Counted from the stretch's first letter, positions 32,909 through 46,844 are shown. The stretch: DNA of 64,000 nucleotides from Kappaphycus alvarezii (GCA_002205965.3 NADL03000752.1:62001-126000), one strand, 5' to 3'. Notes: generated from the sequence alone by a model not told the origin. Made by a program: numbers and translations.

Positions 32909-35900
32909 GGCAAGTTTTAAATAGATTATTAAAACCCGTTAAAAACGTTGATAGGCAGTACTCCCTGTATGAATCTTGTACTAATCCAGAAATTCTTTAA
33001 TTGATTCAGGGAGGGGTCATACTGATTTTTTTCGACACAAGCGTCTTAATATCACTGCGGAATGAGCTTTTTTATGTTATTCACACGCTTAATGAGTTCT
33101 CTATACCATTTCATTACTAACATGTTTTGAGTTATAGATTCTCAGTTGATGGTTCGTAAGAAAGGCATTTATGTGGAATTGTTCAGGATGGATTCAAGTT
33201 TTGGAAATCATGAGATTAACTAATTTTCTGACACTTATGAAATTTTTGTATTATAATGTCTCGCCGCGCTGCGTACAATGTGCAAAAATTTTAAAACTTA
33301 TTATAAATGTAAATAACATGCAAAAAATCGTCTTGTTGACTTACCGATAAGTTATTTTGTTTAAAATTTTATTCTTTAAAAGTATATTTTATAAATTGTC
33401 GTTCATATATGAATAAATTTGACTTTTTTCACCAGCTCAACCATCCAACTTGTCTAATATTATCCATAGATATGAATAACTTCCTGGGATGCCTTGATAA
33501 ACTATAAATGTATATGAGCGGTCTACAGAAAGTCAAGAAACCAACAGAGCATTACTTTTCATAATAAATCCACTGGATAAGCGACAAAGGGCTATTTTGT
33601 TCCGATAGACTCAATATCCGCGAAGTAGGATATCATATATTTCCTGACCAGTAATTGAAAACTTACTTTTATCTTCTCAATAAAAAACACTCAAAAGGTA
33701 AAATAAGATCAACAACTCTTTTTCATCATATATTGGTCACCCCTTACCAGTTCAAAAGTGCAGTATAAGGGGCTAGTAATCATATATTTTTTTCTTAAAT
33801 AGAGTTGCAAAAAATATTGAAAGGGATGAAAAGTACCGTAACATACCCACATTCATTAAGTTCAAGCACCTCGAAAATACTTTGAAGTGGAATGTTGTAT
33901 GCAATACACGGAGTTGCAAAATTGTATTTTTTGGATAATAAAATGGTCTTTTTTCCCTACATCTTAGGTTTGAAGCTTGAAAGGCTCCAAATAGACCTTT
34001 GTAGAAAACTTTACGATTTATTTAAAATGATCCTATACGAATGCTAAGAGTCAAAATTCAAGAAAACTTTTGCGACATTATGGTGAAGTACTGAGATTGC
34101 ACATTAAAATATTCCGTTGTATTCTGAAGCATTACCTAAATGGGCAAAAAGATTCAGTAAACGTTGCAGCTCTGTTCCGTATTTGTAATGGTGATTTTCT
34201 GGTGGCAATATTGCGCGTAAATTTTCTTCAGGGATATTATTATGACCAAATCTTATGACAGTAGAAATTTCTCGTCAATTTTAGCTATAAAAAGTTTTTT
34301 TTGAGTGTATTAAATTGTTTTGTGAACACTATTTGTATAGGTAAAGATCTCAGTTATTCAAAGTCTCCCATTACACTTTAAAATGGACATTCTTTGGTAG
34401 TTGAAAAAATTTGATGCTTATCATGATGCATACTCAAAATGCTTTGCACTTTTTATAATATTTTCGAAAAAGACCTATCGAAAACAAGTACTTTTTATTG
34501 TAAAAAGAGTAATTTGTAGCTAACGAAAAATTTTCTGGCTACAATTAAAATTCCATTCCACTTTGAATGTGCTATATTTTAAGAAATTTCAACTGAAAAA
34601 CATTTATCTGATAGCAAAAATTTCCTACGATGCTCTAGGGCTACTTAATAATTTTGAACACAGAATTTTTGTAGTGTGCTCGGCCGTCTATAATTGTAAT
34701 AATTTAGTATTTGAGGAATTAATTGTGTGAAATAAGTTTTTTTGCGCGGTCACGTGCCCACTTTGGCTGTCAAAAGGTAATTCGAGGATGTTTAGGAATC
34801 GTTGGGCGAGTTTATTGCCATCTCTGGACAATTTAGAAGAAAATATACTACCTTAAGACCATTCGGATTCCGCCAATATATTTGGGGAATCCTTTTTCAG
34901 CTATTTTTTTCGGTACTGACAATATCTCTGCATTCGGTGTTCCTTTTGGAATATTTGAATTATATTACACTAAAAATGTATGATACGAGTCCATTTTATC
35001 TGCAAAAGCGTCATTCGTGGCACATAATTACAATCTAGAACGAAAATATTCTTTTCGCTCGCTTTTAAATTTTCGATTTCTATTTTAGATGGTATTGGAG
35101 GTTCTCTGCTACGATCAAGTTAATTCTGGATTCGGAAGCGATAAGAACTGAAGTGATGATATCGAGACTCTTAATAAATTGAAAGAATTTAAACCATAGG
35201 TCCAATTTTTCGAATATGGTTAACATAAGAACTAGACAAGTTATATGTCCAAATTAATTGCGTTAAGCGTAATAGACTCACTTTAGATAAACGCTAATGA
35301 AATCGAGTCCATAAATTCGTAAAATTTTTATTTTTTGTGGAACAAAGTACTTGTAGAAACGGAAATATGAGCTATAAATTGGAGCTACTATGTTTCAAAT
35401 AAAAGTTTGAAAGTTTTTCCTTGCGTAAGAGAATAGGAATTTTATCAAAATAAATATTATTTATTTGGGTATCTACACGATTCAGCAGCTGTTTCAGACT
35501 TAATTTCCATGAGTTCATAGCACTGAATCTATAAAACGACACAAAAATATTTTTTAATTTAAGGATTAGAAATGGATTTTCTTTCTTGTTACGCTTTTTT
35601 AAAACTTCTTAAAACTTAATGTGCTCATTCTATCAGATTGGCCTACTTTCACTCTGATAAATTGCAGTTTTAACCTATCGATAGTAATATTGACCCTTTT
35701 TAATCATTTCAACCTCTCATCGATACCAAATTGACCTTCTACACGTATTATAAGATTATTTTGTGCTGCTCTTGGATCCGAAAAGGTCTCACACTCAGAT
35801 AGTCCAAACTTTTGCTGTTATCTCTGAATAAAGCCTGTATTTCGCAATCTTAGAAGACAAATACTAAATTTGCAGCCAGTACGACGAATATATAGCTAAA

Positions 35901-38900
35901 AGCTTTTCGGCCGACATTGAAGATCAAATCTGTGTAAATGAAAATGAAGAGAAGAAAGAGCCTCCGCTCCATGTATTTCTTACTAAAAAACTGACTCAAA
36001 TAGTAAATATTTAACCGAAAAAACGAAAATTATTGCTTTAAGGATGATATAACTGAGCATAAATTCAGTATAGACGAAGCTTGGTTTCAAACCGAAACAT
36101 TTAATACCGGTACGCGGTGATACTTATCCTATTTCTTTATTTAATAATACACTAGCTAGGAAGGATATCTAGAGCATCATGTAGGTGGAAAAATTACCCT
36201 CAAAAGTTCTGTATGAACGCCTCCCATTGTTCTCTTTACAAAAGGACGAATTATTATGCTGCTGTGTGTATTTTTGAATGCTTAAAAGTAAATCCGAGGT
36301 AATCTTTCTATTTAGGCCGAAAATTGACAGAAAATTGCTTTGAAAACTCCTAATCTCTTTTTTATTGATGTACCCTCATGAGTGAATGTTATAACGGGAT
36401 GACGAATCTCAATTGTTTCTTTGGCATAGTTAAATTCAACCTGATATGCTTTGGTCTGAGTAACGCTTTAAAAAGGGCCAAATATTAATGATATTTATAT
36501 TTAATTGCATATTCAAATGGATATCATTCGCACTCGTTTATCTGAACGACATCTTATTGTTTTTCTGTGCGATAGAGGAGAAAATTGAACATCTTCATAA
36601 AACCTTAGAATTTATCCAGAGCGCCCATTTAAAAATTCAAGATTACTAAGTGGGAATCGTAAAAAAAGACGTGAATACGCCATTCTTTCAAATATAAATA
36701 GAGTGGTCGCGAGAAGGAAAGTGGAATCTCAGAAGAAAAGTGTCCGATAAATATGACTGGGCTTGGTATCTTCCTTGTCTTGGTCGAATAGACCTGTCGA
36801 TTCATCTGTTCAGTTGAAGTAAATTACGCAGCTGTTTACAAGGAAAACATCACGAAACAATAAATTATAGTACACAGAAAAATTACAAGAATAATTCAAG
36901 TCGTAGAATGAAAAACTGATATTGACGAAAATTGTAGTACTTGGAATAAATCATTTAGATTTTGAAACTCCTGGATTTTATTCGAACAGATGAAATATTA
37001 ATACCGAGTTTTGCAATACAGCACTTTTTGGATTTAAAATGCGTTCTTTAACATCTTTTTCAAAGTAAAATATTGCATAGACGCTCGATTACTTCCCCGC
37101 ATACTTTTTCTCTTCAAAATTCACGATGAAATATTTCCAAATATCGAAAATTTTCTCGTCGATGCTTTTAACATTTTGAAGAATACTCCAATGTACATCT
37201 TGCTCTTCCAATAAGTTTTAGGAATAGTATTCGCTCCAAAAGTTCGAGTGAAAGCTTTCCATAGGCATTCGTCGTACTTTCCCAGACAGTAAAAAATTAT
37301 CATCGGCTCTTTGCTTGCGTCAAGTCATAGCAACTACTGGTATCCAATGCTAGCGATTATTGTTTCATAGTACGTCACAATTGCAAAAAAGGGTAAAATT
37401 ACACCTATTTAAAACCTAGGCTCTCCTCAGCTCCTGTAGAACTATTCTTTTGAAATCAAAAAGTCGATTTCAATTCAAGAAAAACACGTGGGGGCACAAC
37501 AAGGCTTATTCATATTTCAAGCAGCCATTTCCTAACTTAATTAAAAAAAGAAACCGTTTTGGTAGCTTTTTTAGTCAAAGAAAGAGTACTAGGGCTCTAC
37601 TTCCTTCGATAAATAAATTTAGACAAGTCCAGAGCAGAAAACTAATGACTTAAATTCGCTACAGAATTTCTATACAATTTAAATTCAAATAGTTTTGATG
37701 AAATAGATTATATGCGCGATGTTCATGAGTATAAAAAAAAAATGATAACGCAATCATAGGGTAAAATACCGATTAATACTTACGGAAGTGATAACATCAT
37801 CATTTTAGACCATTCTTATCTCAAGGAGCTGCTTTCAAGATCTTTTACCGACGAACAGTTCTTTATCTTTTTTGATCACTGCTGGCCAGTTAGATAAGAC
37901 AGTGTTCAAGAGTTATTTCCTTCAAAAATCATATATGAGGATCTATATGGTAATTTTTCTGGGTATTTTGCGTCTAATTTAATGTGCTGAAGAAAGAACA
38001 AACCTCAGGGCCATCAGAAAATTCCGTATCTAACTTGGTATACCATACAAAAATGTTACTTTTTGTGCTCCTTATGAGTTTCAAAATCACTATAGAACAT
38101 TTTAAAATATACTAAGAACAGCAAATGTTTTCCTTATTTCCAAAGATCCCTCAAATCTCGTAATTTTGATGCAGCACTGATACCCATTTACAATGCTTAA
38201 AACTCAAAACAGGATCTTGAGTATGAGTAACTGCACTAAGTAAACTTTCATCTGTCCTTCCTGAATATTCATGAAGTTCTTACTGCCCGAATAAAAAAAT
38301 CTTTTACTCGTTTCAGCTCGAGCGGAGACAAGCCCGTAATAACTAAATAGTTGAAACTTGTTGGATAATATGCTTTCCAGAGAAGCATTATCTTCTTCTG
38401 GTGCGCTTAGAGGAAAATAATTGATGTACTGATTTCTTTCATCCTTAATAGTGTCTTTTCTGCGAGTAACTTGTACTTTCGCCGACCATTCCGCACTCTT
38501 ATCGTGGTCTTCATCTCAATGAACTGCAACGCGTGTTCGTACACCCCCTTTTCAGAAAACATACAAAATATAGTAAAATAAAATTCCGCACAAGCTTGAA
38601 CTCCAATTACTTCCGTTACAGTACTAAAGGGATTACTTGGTTAATAGTAGTACTTTTTGATCATCCAGAAAAAGCATGCTGTGCACATTTTTTGTGTGCG
38701 TGTGGCATATTGCGTACTTCATTTGACCTATTGTTTTAATAGATGTTCACCCTATATAAGCTGTGATTGATCGTGAAGCTGTACAAATTTAGTTTCCGCT
38801 CGAAAGAAAACAGACTTCAGCGGTAATATATTTACATTGTAGTTCTAGTTAAAGCACTGAAAACTTTACTTAATCTTTAAACAAAAAATCAATTCACTTT

Positions 38901-41102
38901 CGCCTAGACCGCTATATTTTATTGAGTCCCAGACTAAACCGTAAACTGGCTTGGAATTGGTGTTGGCACCGTTTCATTTTTTCACTTGTCAGAAAAAATG
39001 AAATCACAATATCAATAATGATAGGCCGACTTAATTGTTCACACCTTATTGGTACAATTACCGAACCTCTCTTCATTCAAAGCGCGTAAATATTTTAAAA
39101 TAAATTATTCGAACTTATTCATGCAGAATCCCGGAAAAAAAGAATCCGCAAATATTCTTAGATACAAACTAGAGTAGAATGACGAGCATGGAAAACATTT
39201 TTGGATGTTTCGATGGAAAATTCACAAGGCAATGGCGGCGTAAATGGCGTCTACCGATCTACTATGAGGCGTTCGGTATTTCTTCTCCCTCTTTCAACGT
39301 TGTGAATAAAATTGGCTCAATGCATTGATAAACTTGTTGTGGGGCTTAAAGAAAGTTTTGGGGCATTGAAATTGAGCTTAAAATTCTGCAGCAATGATTT
39401 GTGATGGGTAAACAGTCAAACTAACTATAGAAAGCTCCCAAGCCGATAAATTAGAAAAAAAGGAGTAAAAGGCTGTCGTCTGCTATGGATAGCGCCAATC
39501 TTGGACAAAAAATGATTTTCGGAAATTAACTCTTACCTCACAAGACGATGAAGGCCAGAGCCAATCACAAAATTATTTCACCAGGAGAAATACGATAGAC
39601 AGAGGTATAAAAATAGAAACTTCTGCGGAGACGACAATGAAAATTGGACAGTGCACCAGAATAGTAAACATAGAAAGTGGAGAAGCCTTGAAAGTAATAA
39701 AAGAGCAAGGAAAAGATCTGGGGCAAATAAGATAGAGCTCAAATTGCTACTTACCGTAAATAGAAAAAAGAACACGTAAATCCCTAAAAGGACGAGCACG
39801 CACTAGAACCAAAACTATTGTGTTTTTTTACTTGGGCAATATTATTTTCTGTCTACTCGCTAAACTGTGGGCCTTTTTGGATGACACTGTTCAGAAAACA
39901 AAAAAAGATTCTAAATAAAATTATGAAATATTACTTCAGTAAACTAATTGTTTCTGGTGCGAAAACTACCAAAACCTCCTAACAAAACAACTTAATGCTA
40001 GTGATAGGCGTTTGATACTCAACTGACATCATAATTGGCTTTTTATAATAAAAACTTTTAAATCGAGATCCAATGGGTTTGTTACACATTATCACAGTCT
40101 CCCATGATACCCAATATTTACTAGTTTCATTTCACTTTTGCTCAGATTTACATCTGGTACCCAAAGATGCTTTGAGGACAACTTGGTAGAATCAAAGGGA
40201 GTTTAAACTTTGTCTAGAAAGAATTATTTGCACTTTCTCCTCTAAGCTCGCAAACATGAATAAATATTTTGAAATTTGGAGAGAAGCTAAAGGCATGATA
40301 TGAATGGCTGAAACGGATGTACCCTTTCAGACTTTCTAAGTCTTACTTTGTGGGTGCTCCTTTTAAAACTACCATTTAAAGCCATCAGCCAAGAAATCAT
40401 CCTATATGGGTTGAGATTTTGTTTACTTGTGTTTTTACAATTCCAGCGATTTCATATATGCCCAGGGGTTTCTTTTTTTGGTGGTGGTTTTGAAATTATT
40501 TCTTAAATTTTATAGAAAATTCTCAGGAAGCGAAATTTAAACCGATTTAATGGCGTCACGGCGTTGGGATTTCCTGTAGTCACGTACTACGACGACAGTA
40601 GTCATATTGGTTGAAATGATGGAATCGCAGTTGGAAATTTGATACTCATCCTAGTTTATTTCCACTTGGTTGCTTTTCTTGCTCTCTTATTTGCCTCTTC
40701 CGCGACTGATAAATCTATTTATATATCTTTTACAATCTCTCAATTTTAATGCGATCTGCAAGAATTTTTGGATCAATGTCCTCATAGATATCAGAAAATG
40801 GCTAGCATCAATCAACATCTCCCGAAATGAATTCCTAGAAGCCTTATGAGTCTTAGTACACCGGTAATGTGGAAATTTCTTAGGTATTTCGAAATATTAT
40901 TGGTGCTGTGCAAATAAATGTCTCACATGTAATTTTTTTTGGAAACCGATGAATGCATAATCACTTCTGTAGTAGAAAAATGGCCTTCTTTGTCATTCAA
41001 ACTTTGCAAATTTTGCATCTATGCAGTCAGAATATGCTCAAAATGGACCGATTTGGTAACATTCAATCTTATACATTTTTTCGGAAAACACTTTCCAAGA
41101 TG

Positions 41103-41182
41103 TATCTGCTGAACTGTAAAGCACTTTCCAAGATGTAACTTCCAAGATGTATCTTGGAAAGTGCTTTACAGTTCAGCAGATA
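41103..41182. repeat. Perfect 32-bp-arm hairpin with a nested second hairpin
   Basis: Arms at 41103-41134 and 41151-41182 are exact reverse complements, separated by 16 bases. The loop ends in a second, alternative inverted repeat (TTCCAAGAT-GT-ATCTTGGAA). The word CACTTTCCAAGATGTA also appears just upstream at about 41090. The RNA would fold into a long uninterrupted stem. Origin by template switching, a snap-back duplication, or a small-RNA precursor are all possible. Confidence 0.9.
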
Positions 41183-43734
41183 TAAATTGCGTTAGAAGTT
41201 GGCCCTGTTCGTGATAAGGGCAAAGCCATGAAAAGAGCCGGATAGCTAACTAATTTATACTAAGTAATCATCAGACTAATTGAATACCGATGAAAAGTTC
41301 CATTTGGTGTATGAATGTGTGGAAACTTCAGGAGAAACTCCATTATGTGCCACATAGTGATCTAACAGCCATCCTAAAATGGATCAAAGTTCCTCTACAG
41401 TATACCGAAATGTCTTTACACTACATATGTAATTATCCTTATATTCACCGTCCAATACTGTACCAGAACGGTATCAACTATAATTACCAGGTTGACATCA
41501 CTACGCGATTTGGCTGGGTTCCGAGAATATATGCGTCTTTTCTGTAAGTTGCTATTGAAAACAGCTCCATAACTGCGGATCTCGTGCACGTCAGTATCTA
41601 CTCGGAGTACATTTGGTCCAGTTCTGGTAGCGAACTTGCTACCGAAGTTGCTAAAATTGAATCAGACTTAGATCAGACGGCAGTTTCTCTTTTTGATTAA
41701 AATCAAATTGCATCAATCTTCGATTTTCTCCATCCTCAACGTGCAAACAAGTTTACTTTGGCTTGACCGGTGATAAATATCTTGAATTATGTTATCGATG
41801 ACATTTGGAAGTTTTCTATTGTGCATAAACCGAGTACATTGGTAAACCAGTAAATCAAATTGTGTTCCCATCTCTGAAATAAAAGTTCAATGCATTTTCA
41901 GTGTTCAAAAGTGCCGCATATTCCGACAATATTAGTACTAATGAGTTTTGTTGCACAAAAATGACCAAGGGCGGACTGTAAGAGTAAATTTGATGTCATA
42001 TGATTGCTTAACTTCTTTATATGGTGTCTGTATTTAACATAAATTTTTTGGGAACATCTTTTCCAACTGTTAAATTTCAGTTTATACAAACCGTCTTTGT
42101 GTCCTGGTGGTATATAATTAATCGAGTTTTTCCGTGTATAGTTCTCTTACGCCCAGATTTTCGTACTTGTTAGTAAATTATGGGAGGGCTGAGTCGCAAA
42201 ATTCCGAGGATAGGACCCCTAGAAGTTCGGTTTTTGATCAGTGATTGTTGATTGTAAGGTAATTTACCTCAAGCATTAAGAAGCTGCTATGGACGCAAAG
42301 AATTTGTTTGATTTGATAGTTAGGTACTTCAATCGAGACACCCATTTCTCTTTTGTCTTCGCATGGCCTATGACATGTGTCGTTGGACTCAGGCTAAAGT
42401 AAGTTATTGCTGCGAATATGTAAAACTGTATCGGGGAGTAACTGAGTAGATAATTTTGTACTTTTCTTGTATAATTTGGTGAAGAGAGTTGTACATTAAT
42501 TTTCGTACAGAAGTACACCAGTGTTGTGGTTTTTTCAGCGGTCTTTATAGAAGTGTGATAAGTGTCAGAAGTGGTGAAGGTTAGGATAGGATCAGCAACT
42601 GGTGGCAGTAGTGGTACATTTTTAACTGGGCAAGGTTGTTCTGTACGAGCTGCCTACCTTTCTCCTCTCAAGGAAGCCACTATCACGCTATTTTCACTAG
42701 TGTCCGACTACTGCCCAAGATTGGCGTAGGATACTCTGTCTGCATCGCTACACATCGAATTATTGCACTCTTATGGCACTGAATGCGAAGTTGCTACTTG
42801 CATTCGAGTCCCCACGATAAAGATCGTCCAAAATAAAATGTAGGATTTTAGTCTACCAATTGCCTATTCTGGATGCAATGAACTTCCACCAATCCGACAT
42901 TGCTATACGACGTACCGATCACACTCACTAAATTCACTTAGGCTAAAATATTGAAACGTATTTGCTCGCTACTTCTGCGCTCTTTGCATTTCGAATCTCA
43001 CGGACTCTCCATCACAGTATACTCTTATAACGAATTTCTGTCATTCAAGGAGCTATTTCTGGCACAATGAGTCTGTTAAGCGCAAGAATACCTTACTCCA
43101 GAGGTTGTAACTGAGTTTGGTGCTCTCACAATGGTTTTCAGCTGAGATCTAAGCTACGCCAATCATCACAATTAGATTTGGTTACTAAATTAGGTTTGGT
43201 GCCTAAATAGTTTAGGCCAATTTAATTAATGAATTGCTATTCTTGGTAATTTTCTATAAATAGAGACTTTCAGTAAGAAATGACAGTACAGAGGCATCTG
43301 CGTGTACAGTACTCCACTTGGTTGTTGTACTAGGTTCTAGGATACCTAATGGATTTTTTACAACCAAAGCGACCCCTAGAAGTTCACCTGCACCCGCCAG
43401 AAACCGCGATTACTTTAATGGGAATCTTTTCTGTGGTGAAGAAAATACCTCAGACTGCGAAAGCGCCTGAATAAATTAGCTATGCATATCCAAAAAAGCA
43501 GTTAATTTCTCAATTTAATTTTGCTTATACGAAAATATATTAGCCCAAGTCTTTTACGCGCAACACGGAATTGCCTTAGGTGCAACAATGACTAAGCCTA
43601 ATTTATTTTCGCGCAGAGCGTAATTCTAGCATGTTCCTAATTAGATTACGCACATTTCTATTTGCGGTGATTGGTTAACTTAAAAGAGGAGAGATTTCGG
43701 ATTATTTAAATGTATGGAAGCTGTGGTTGTTGGT

Positions 43735-43860
43735 GTCTAGTGCGTTGCGTGGGACAAGTTGTCACTGAGCAACATTAAATAACATTCCTTCCAGGGCCGG
43801 CTCAATGTCAGCAAGCAGGCATGCTGCGTTGGTTTGATGGCCACAGCAGATTGCCTTTGG
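43735..43860 (-). pseudogene. Non-LTR ORF tail, distal half (split by the chromovirus)
   Basis: The minus strand reads TQRQSAVAIKPTQHACLLTL, matching the ORF-tail end seen at 53.9 kb (TQRHAAAAAISNAACLLASL). Its N-terminal continuation lies 9.6 kb away at 53730-53503. With the chromovirus and one target copy removed, the codon reading passes through the junction (VRAVR then TQRQS) without a shift. Confidence 0.75.
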
Positions 43861-43865
43861 GTTCG
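43861..43865. other. Target-site duplication, left (GTTCG)
   Basis: GTTCG immediately before the TG of the LTR at 43866; an identical copy is at 53498-53502. Five bases is the usual Ty3/gypsy duplication length. Confidence 0.92.
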
Positions 43866-44497
43866 TGTGGGAAATAATCCGATAGGTTCGTCAGTAGCGT
43901 AGAGAGTTGGTAGAGGAGGGATAAACTTATAGGCTACAGTAAATACCAATTGGGAGAAAGAGTTTGCAAGGAAGCGTAGGATAGTACGGCGTTCATTGGG
44001 CGGACGGTTAACCTACTGGGGTGAAGGAGTCCAGGGAGGTGCCGGCGACTTGGAGACGGATTTTTGGCTTATCAGGTGCTTACCTCTTTACTCGAACCAT
44101 CAAGGATTGACAAACCTACATAGGGAAAAGATCTAAGACGCCGGCGATGGGACTGTAAGGGAGCAATGGCCCAAAGGATAGGGGATCTAACAGGGAATCC
44201 AGCGCCTGTAGGAAAGGTGAGCCACGAGCTCACCTTCCCAAACCCTCTGACGGTGCCTACCTTGCGGGAGTCTACGACATTTCCATGAGGGCTGCACTGT
44301 ATCCAGCGGGACCTTACAGTAATCTCCCATCGGGATCCTAAAATCTCCATCCATGACGGCCAGCAATGCACGTCAGGCAACCCACTGGAACATTACACCA
44401 AACCACTCGGCTTACATTAATCCAACAGGGAGCGGACGCCAATTTGGGAGCAAGCGTGCAAACCATTTTGGGCGCCATTATACCACAGAGCCCCCTC
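43866..44497 (-). repeat. 3' LTR of the chromovirus
   Basis: 632 bp beginning TGTGG and ending CCACA, matching 52879-53497 with about 15-20 substitutions and a few 1-2 base indels. It lies next to the polypurine tract, so it is the downstream LTR for the minus-strand element. Confidence 0.95.
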
Positions 44498-44509
44498 TCA
44501 AGACCGCGG
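44498..44509 (-). other. Polypurine tract
   Basis: On the minus strand GAGAGGGGGCTC abuts the LTR start (TGTGGTATAATGG). This is the expected site for plus-strand DNA priming and it confirms element orientation. Confidence 0.75.
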
Positions 44510-44656
44510 CACGACCTCGTGACGCTGAGGGTTCGCAACTCCACCTAGGGGCAAATTTCGTCTCCCACGAATCACACCAGCAACGAGAAAATCCATTAGG
44601 GCCGACAGAGATCCATCGGGTAGACCCATCACACTTCAAAAACAACCGTTGGGGGA

Positions 44657-46620
44657 ATGGGCTTTGACTCATTTTCATCGGGTATTTCGCCCGATACGGC
44701 AAAAACGACTGAACCACCTAGCGGTACAAAAGCCGAAAGTCCCGCATCCCTTTTGGCACCCAGTCCCTCTGGTTATCAACTATCACTTGCAAATCCTTCA
44801 TCCATTCCTTCACGATCCTTTGTTCTCCCTATCCTCATGCAACCGTCTGGTACTCCGTCCTCTGGAGCGGGGCGTGGTCCCTTCCAACCGGTTCTCTCCA
44901 ACAGGGCCATGCCTCGGACCGACATCGCGCATCCATCAGGGTCCAACCCGCAGGAAGAAGAAACCGTCGCCGTCGATCAAGGGGCCTCGTACCGTTCGGA
45001 CTTCTCGCACGCCGCCTACATGGAACGCATCGCTACCAGGTACGACGCCAATCGGTTCAACCATGCCACGGGGGAGTCTTTCTGGTCCATTCGGAAGAAG
45101 CATTGTCCCCCTCATAATCGTGTCCCGTTAGGTTTCTAATGCGATTTGGAATTCGCGCGCATCCGAGCCGAGTTGGATTACGTCTCCCGTATGGAAAACT
45201 TGATGAGCAACCCTCCGGATGACTTCGTTCCTTATCAAGTTAATTCTCGCCTCGTCTGTTTCACCGAACCGTGGCTTTAGGCGTGGTGGCTGGCCGAAAG
45301 GTGGTTGTCCGATATGGATACTGATACCCGTTACCGGCATAACCAAGAGTTTTTGGCTTACCATAACGTGGGATACTTCCGATTGGGTCATCGCATGCGA
45401 AAGGCATTCTACGTCCAACGTCCCGACTGGTGGGGCGACATCGAGGTCCCGCGCTTCCTTCCGGTTCTTACTCCTCCCGTTCTGGCTTACTTTGGATCCC
45501 TTATCATCAACCATTCGGACAAGGCAGACCTCGTTTGACCATCGCAAAGACTGAAATTGTTGTTTCCGTTACTGCAGTGTTCGTTCAAGTCGCCCAATTT
45601 GGGACGTGGGAGAATCCCAAGTGCCGCGAAGCGGGGTATGAACCTTCGGCAGATCTCCCCACTGGTCGTCTCTGGCGTTTGTCGCCCTCCTTAAGGCGTC
45701 AAATCCGAAAGATTGGGTTGGGTAACATTACCAGGGGAGCGACTACCAAGCGGAAGACCTCGAGCGCCTGGTGGTTCTCTCTGAGAAATACCATTGGACA
45801 TTCCGCGAGAGCTTCGTGACCTTCAGTCCATCTCAGGAAGCCATCTGGACTCGCCGCAGTGAAACGCTCCGTCTGGATTATCGTGGTGAGTTGGAGGTGG
45901 TCACCGATTCCCCTACGGACTAACGCCCATTACTCGGGCGGAAAACCATGTGGAACTCCGGGGCGTTATTTACAAGAGGAGGAACCAACAAGGGGACATT
46001 ACGATTTCGACCGACCGGATGACGTGCCTTTGAAGTTCCACGGGGATGACCCGTATGCAACCCCTTTGGCTCCAGTCCAATCCCAAGCTGGTCCTTCTCA
46101 GGCGGGTCCCTCTGTTGGTCAGCGTCGCGCGCGATCTCCGGAGGAAAATCAACCCATTGGGGGTTACGGTACCGACTGGGGGCGGCCCACGGGGCCCTCT
46201 TACACAACCGAATTGGCGGAGCTGCGCGACTTCCTCTCTTCCCTGGGGGTACCGGGAGCCCCGTCCACCGTGGGTGAGTTATTCCAAATGGTTCGTCCTT
46301 GGGCCCGGGCGTATTACCGCAAGGACTGGTATTCGTCGGAGATGAGAACCATTGGGGTAACTCACCAGGGGTTGGTTCAGAAGTTGCGCAACCAGTTGGA
46401 CGCAAACCATCAAAAGGTTAAGACCGAATTGGACAAGATGGAGACGGCGATGGTGAGTGACCCGAAGGTTTTGCACGAGGCTTATGAGAAGTTGGCCAAT
46501 CCCCCTGAGGCACCAGAAGCACCTGAAGGTTATCGCCCTACCCTCACGGGTTCGGATAAGCCTTTTCCTCCAGCCAAAAGGTCTCGCCACTCACCAGGGG
46601 TTCCCTCGATAGTCCAATAG
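44657..46620 (+). pseudogene. Extra antisense ORF of the chromovirus, function unknown
   Basis: A long coding-like region on the strand opposite to gag-pol, between the chromodomain and the 3' LTR. From an ATG at 44657 the frame runs to 45139. It continues past TAA (45137) and TAG (45278) to 45538, with Trp/Tyr-rich, protein-like content (AWWLAERWLSDMDTDTRYRH). It then shifts frame (WENPKCREAGYEPSADLPTG), shifts again (VVLSEKYHWTFRESF), and finishes at 45930-46620 with a Pro/Gln linker and a charged, probably coiled-coil C-terminus (LVQKLRNQLDANHQKVKTEL). Total length is about 650 codons. I recognise no domain. Antisense ORFs in this place are known in some plant Tat-lineage gypsy elements; whether this is analogous is unknown. 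Confidence 0.6.
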
Positions 46621-46844
46621 GTTCGCTACCTTCCGAATAAACTTACCCCTGCCGGGTTCTTCCATTCCACGCACTGCATCCTATAGGTCCATGGTAACTT
46701 GCAGGTCAACACAAATGGCAACAACCTGAGGGTAAGCCTCATTCCGAAATGGGTAACCAAACCAAAAGGTAACCTAACCAGTCCAACAATTCTGCCAATT
46801 CTGCGCCCCCCTTCCTGAGGTGTGGCAAATCCCGAAGTTTAATG

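Larger units (their letters stand above)
31691..43734. other. 12-kb AT-rich block without supported genes
   Basis: Strongly AT-rich sequence in which no open frame exceeds about 90 codons and none carries a recognisable motif on either strand. Short hydrophobic frames (for example minus 39799-39578) look compositional. The only structured features are the MITE-like element at 32429-32908 and the perfect hairpin at 41103-41182. Composition shifts back towards average at about 42.5-43.7 kb. It could be ancient decayed transposon DNA or a pericentromere-like or heterochromatic tract; the sequence alone does not decide. Confidence 0.5.

Noticed and set aside
39578-39799. Hydrophobic 73-codon minus-strand frame
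   Set aside because: No charged flanks or conserved pattern; purine-rich DNA on the other strand explains the Leu/Phe/Ser content.
44649-45131. Alternative 160-codon frame overlapping the antisense ORF
   Set aside because: The frame from 44657 continues coherently past its stop into later segments; this one does not, so it is a shadow.
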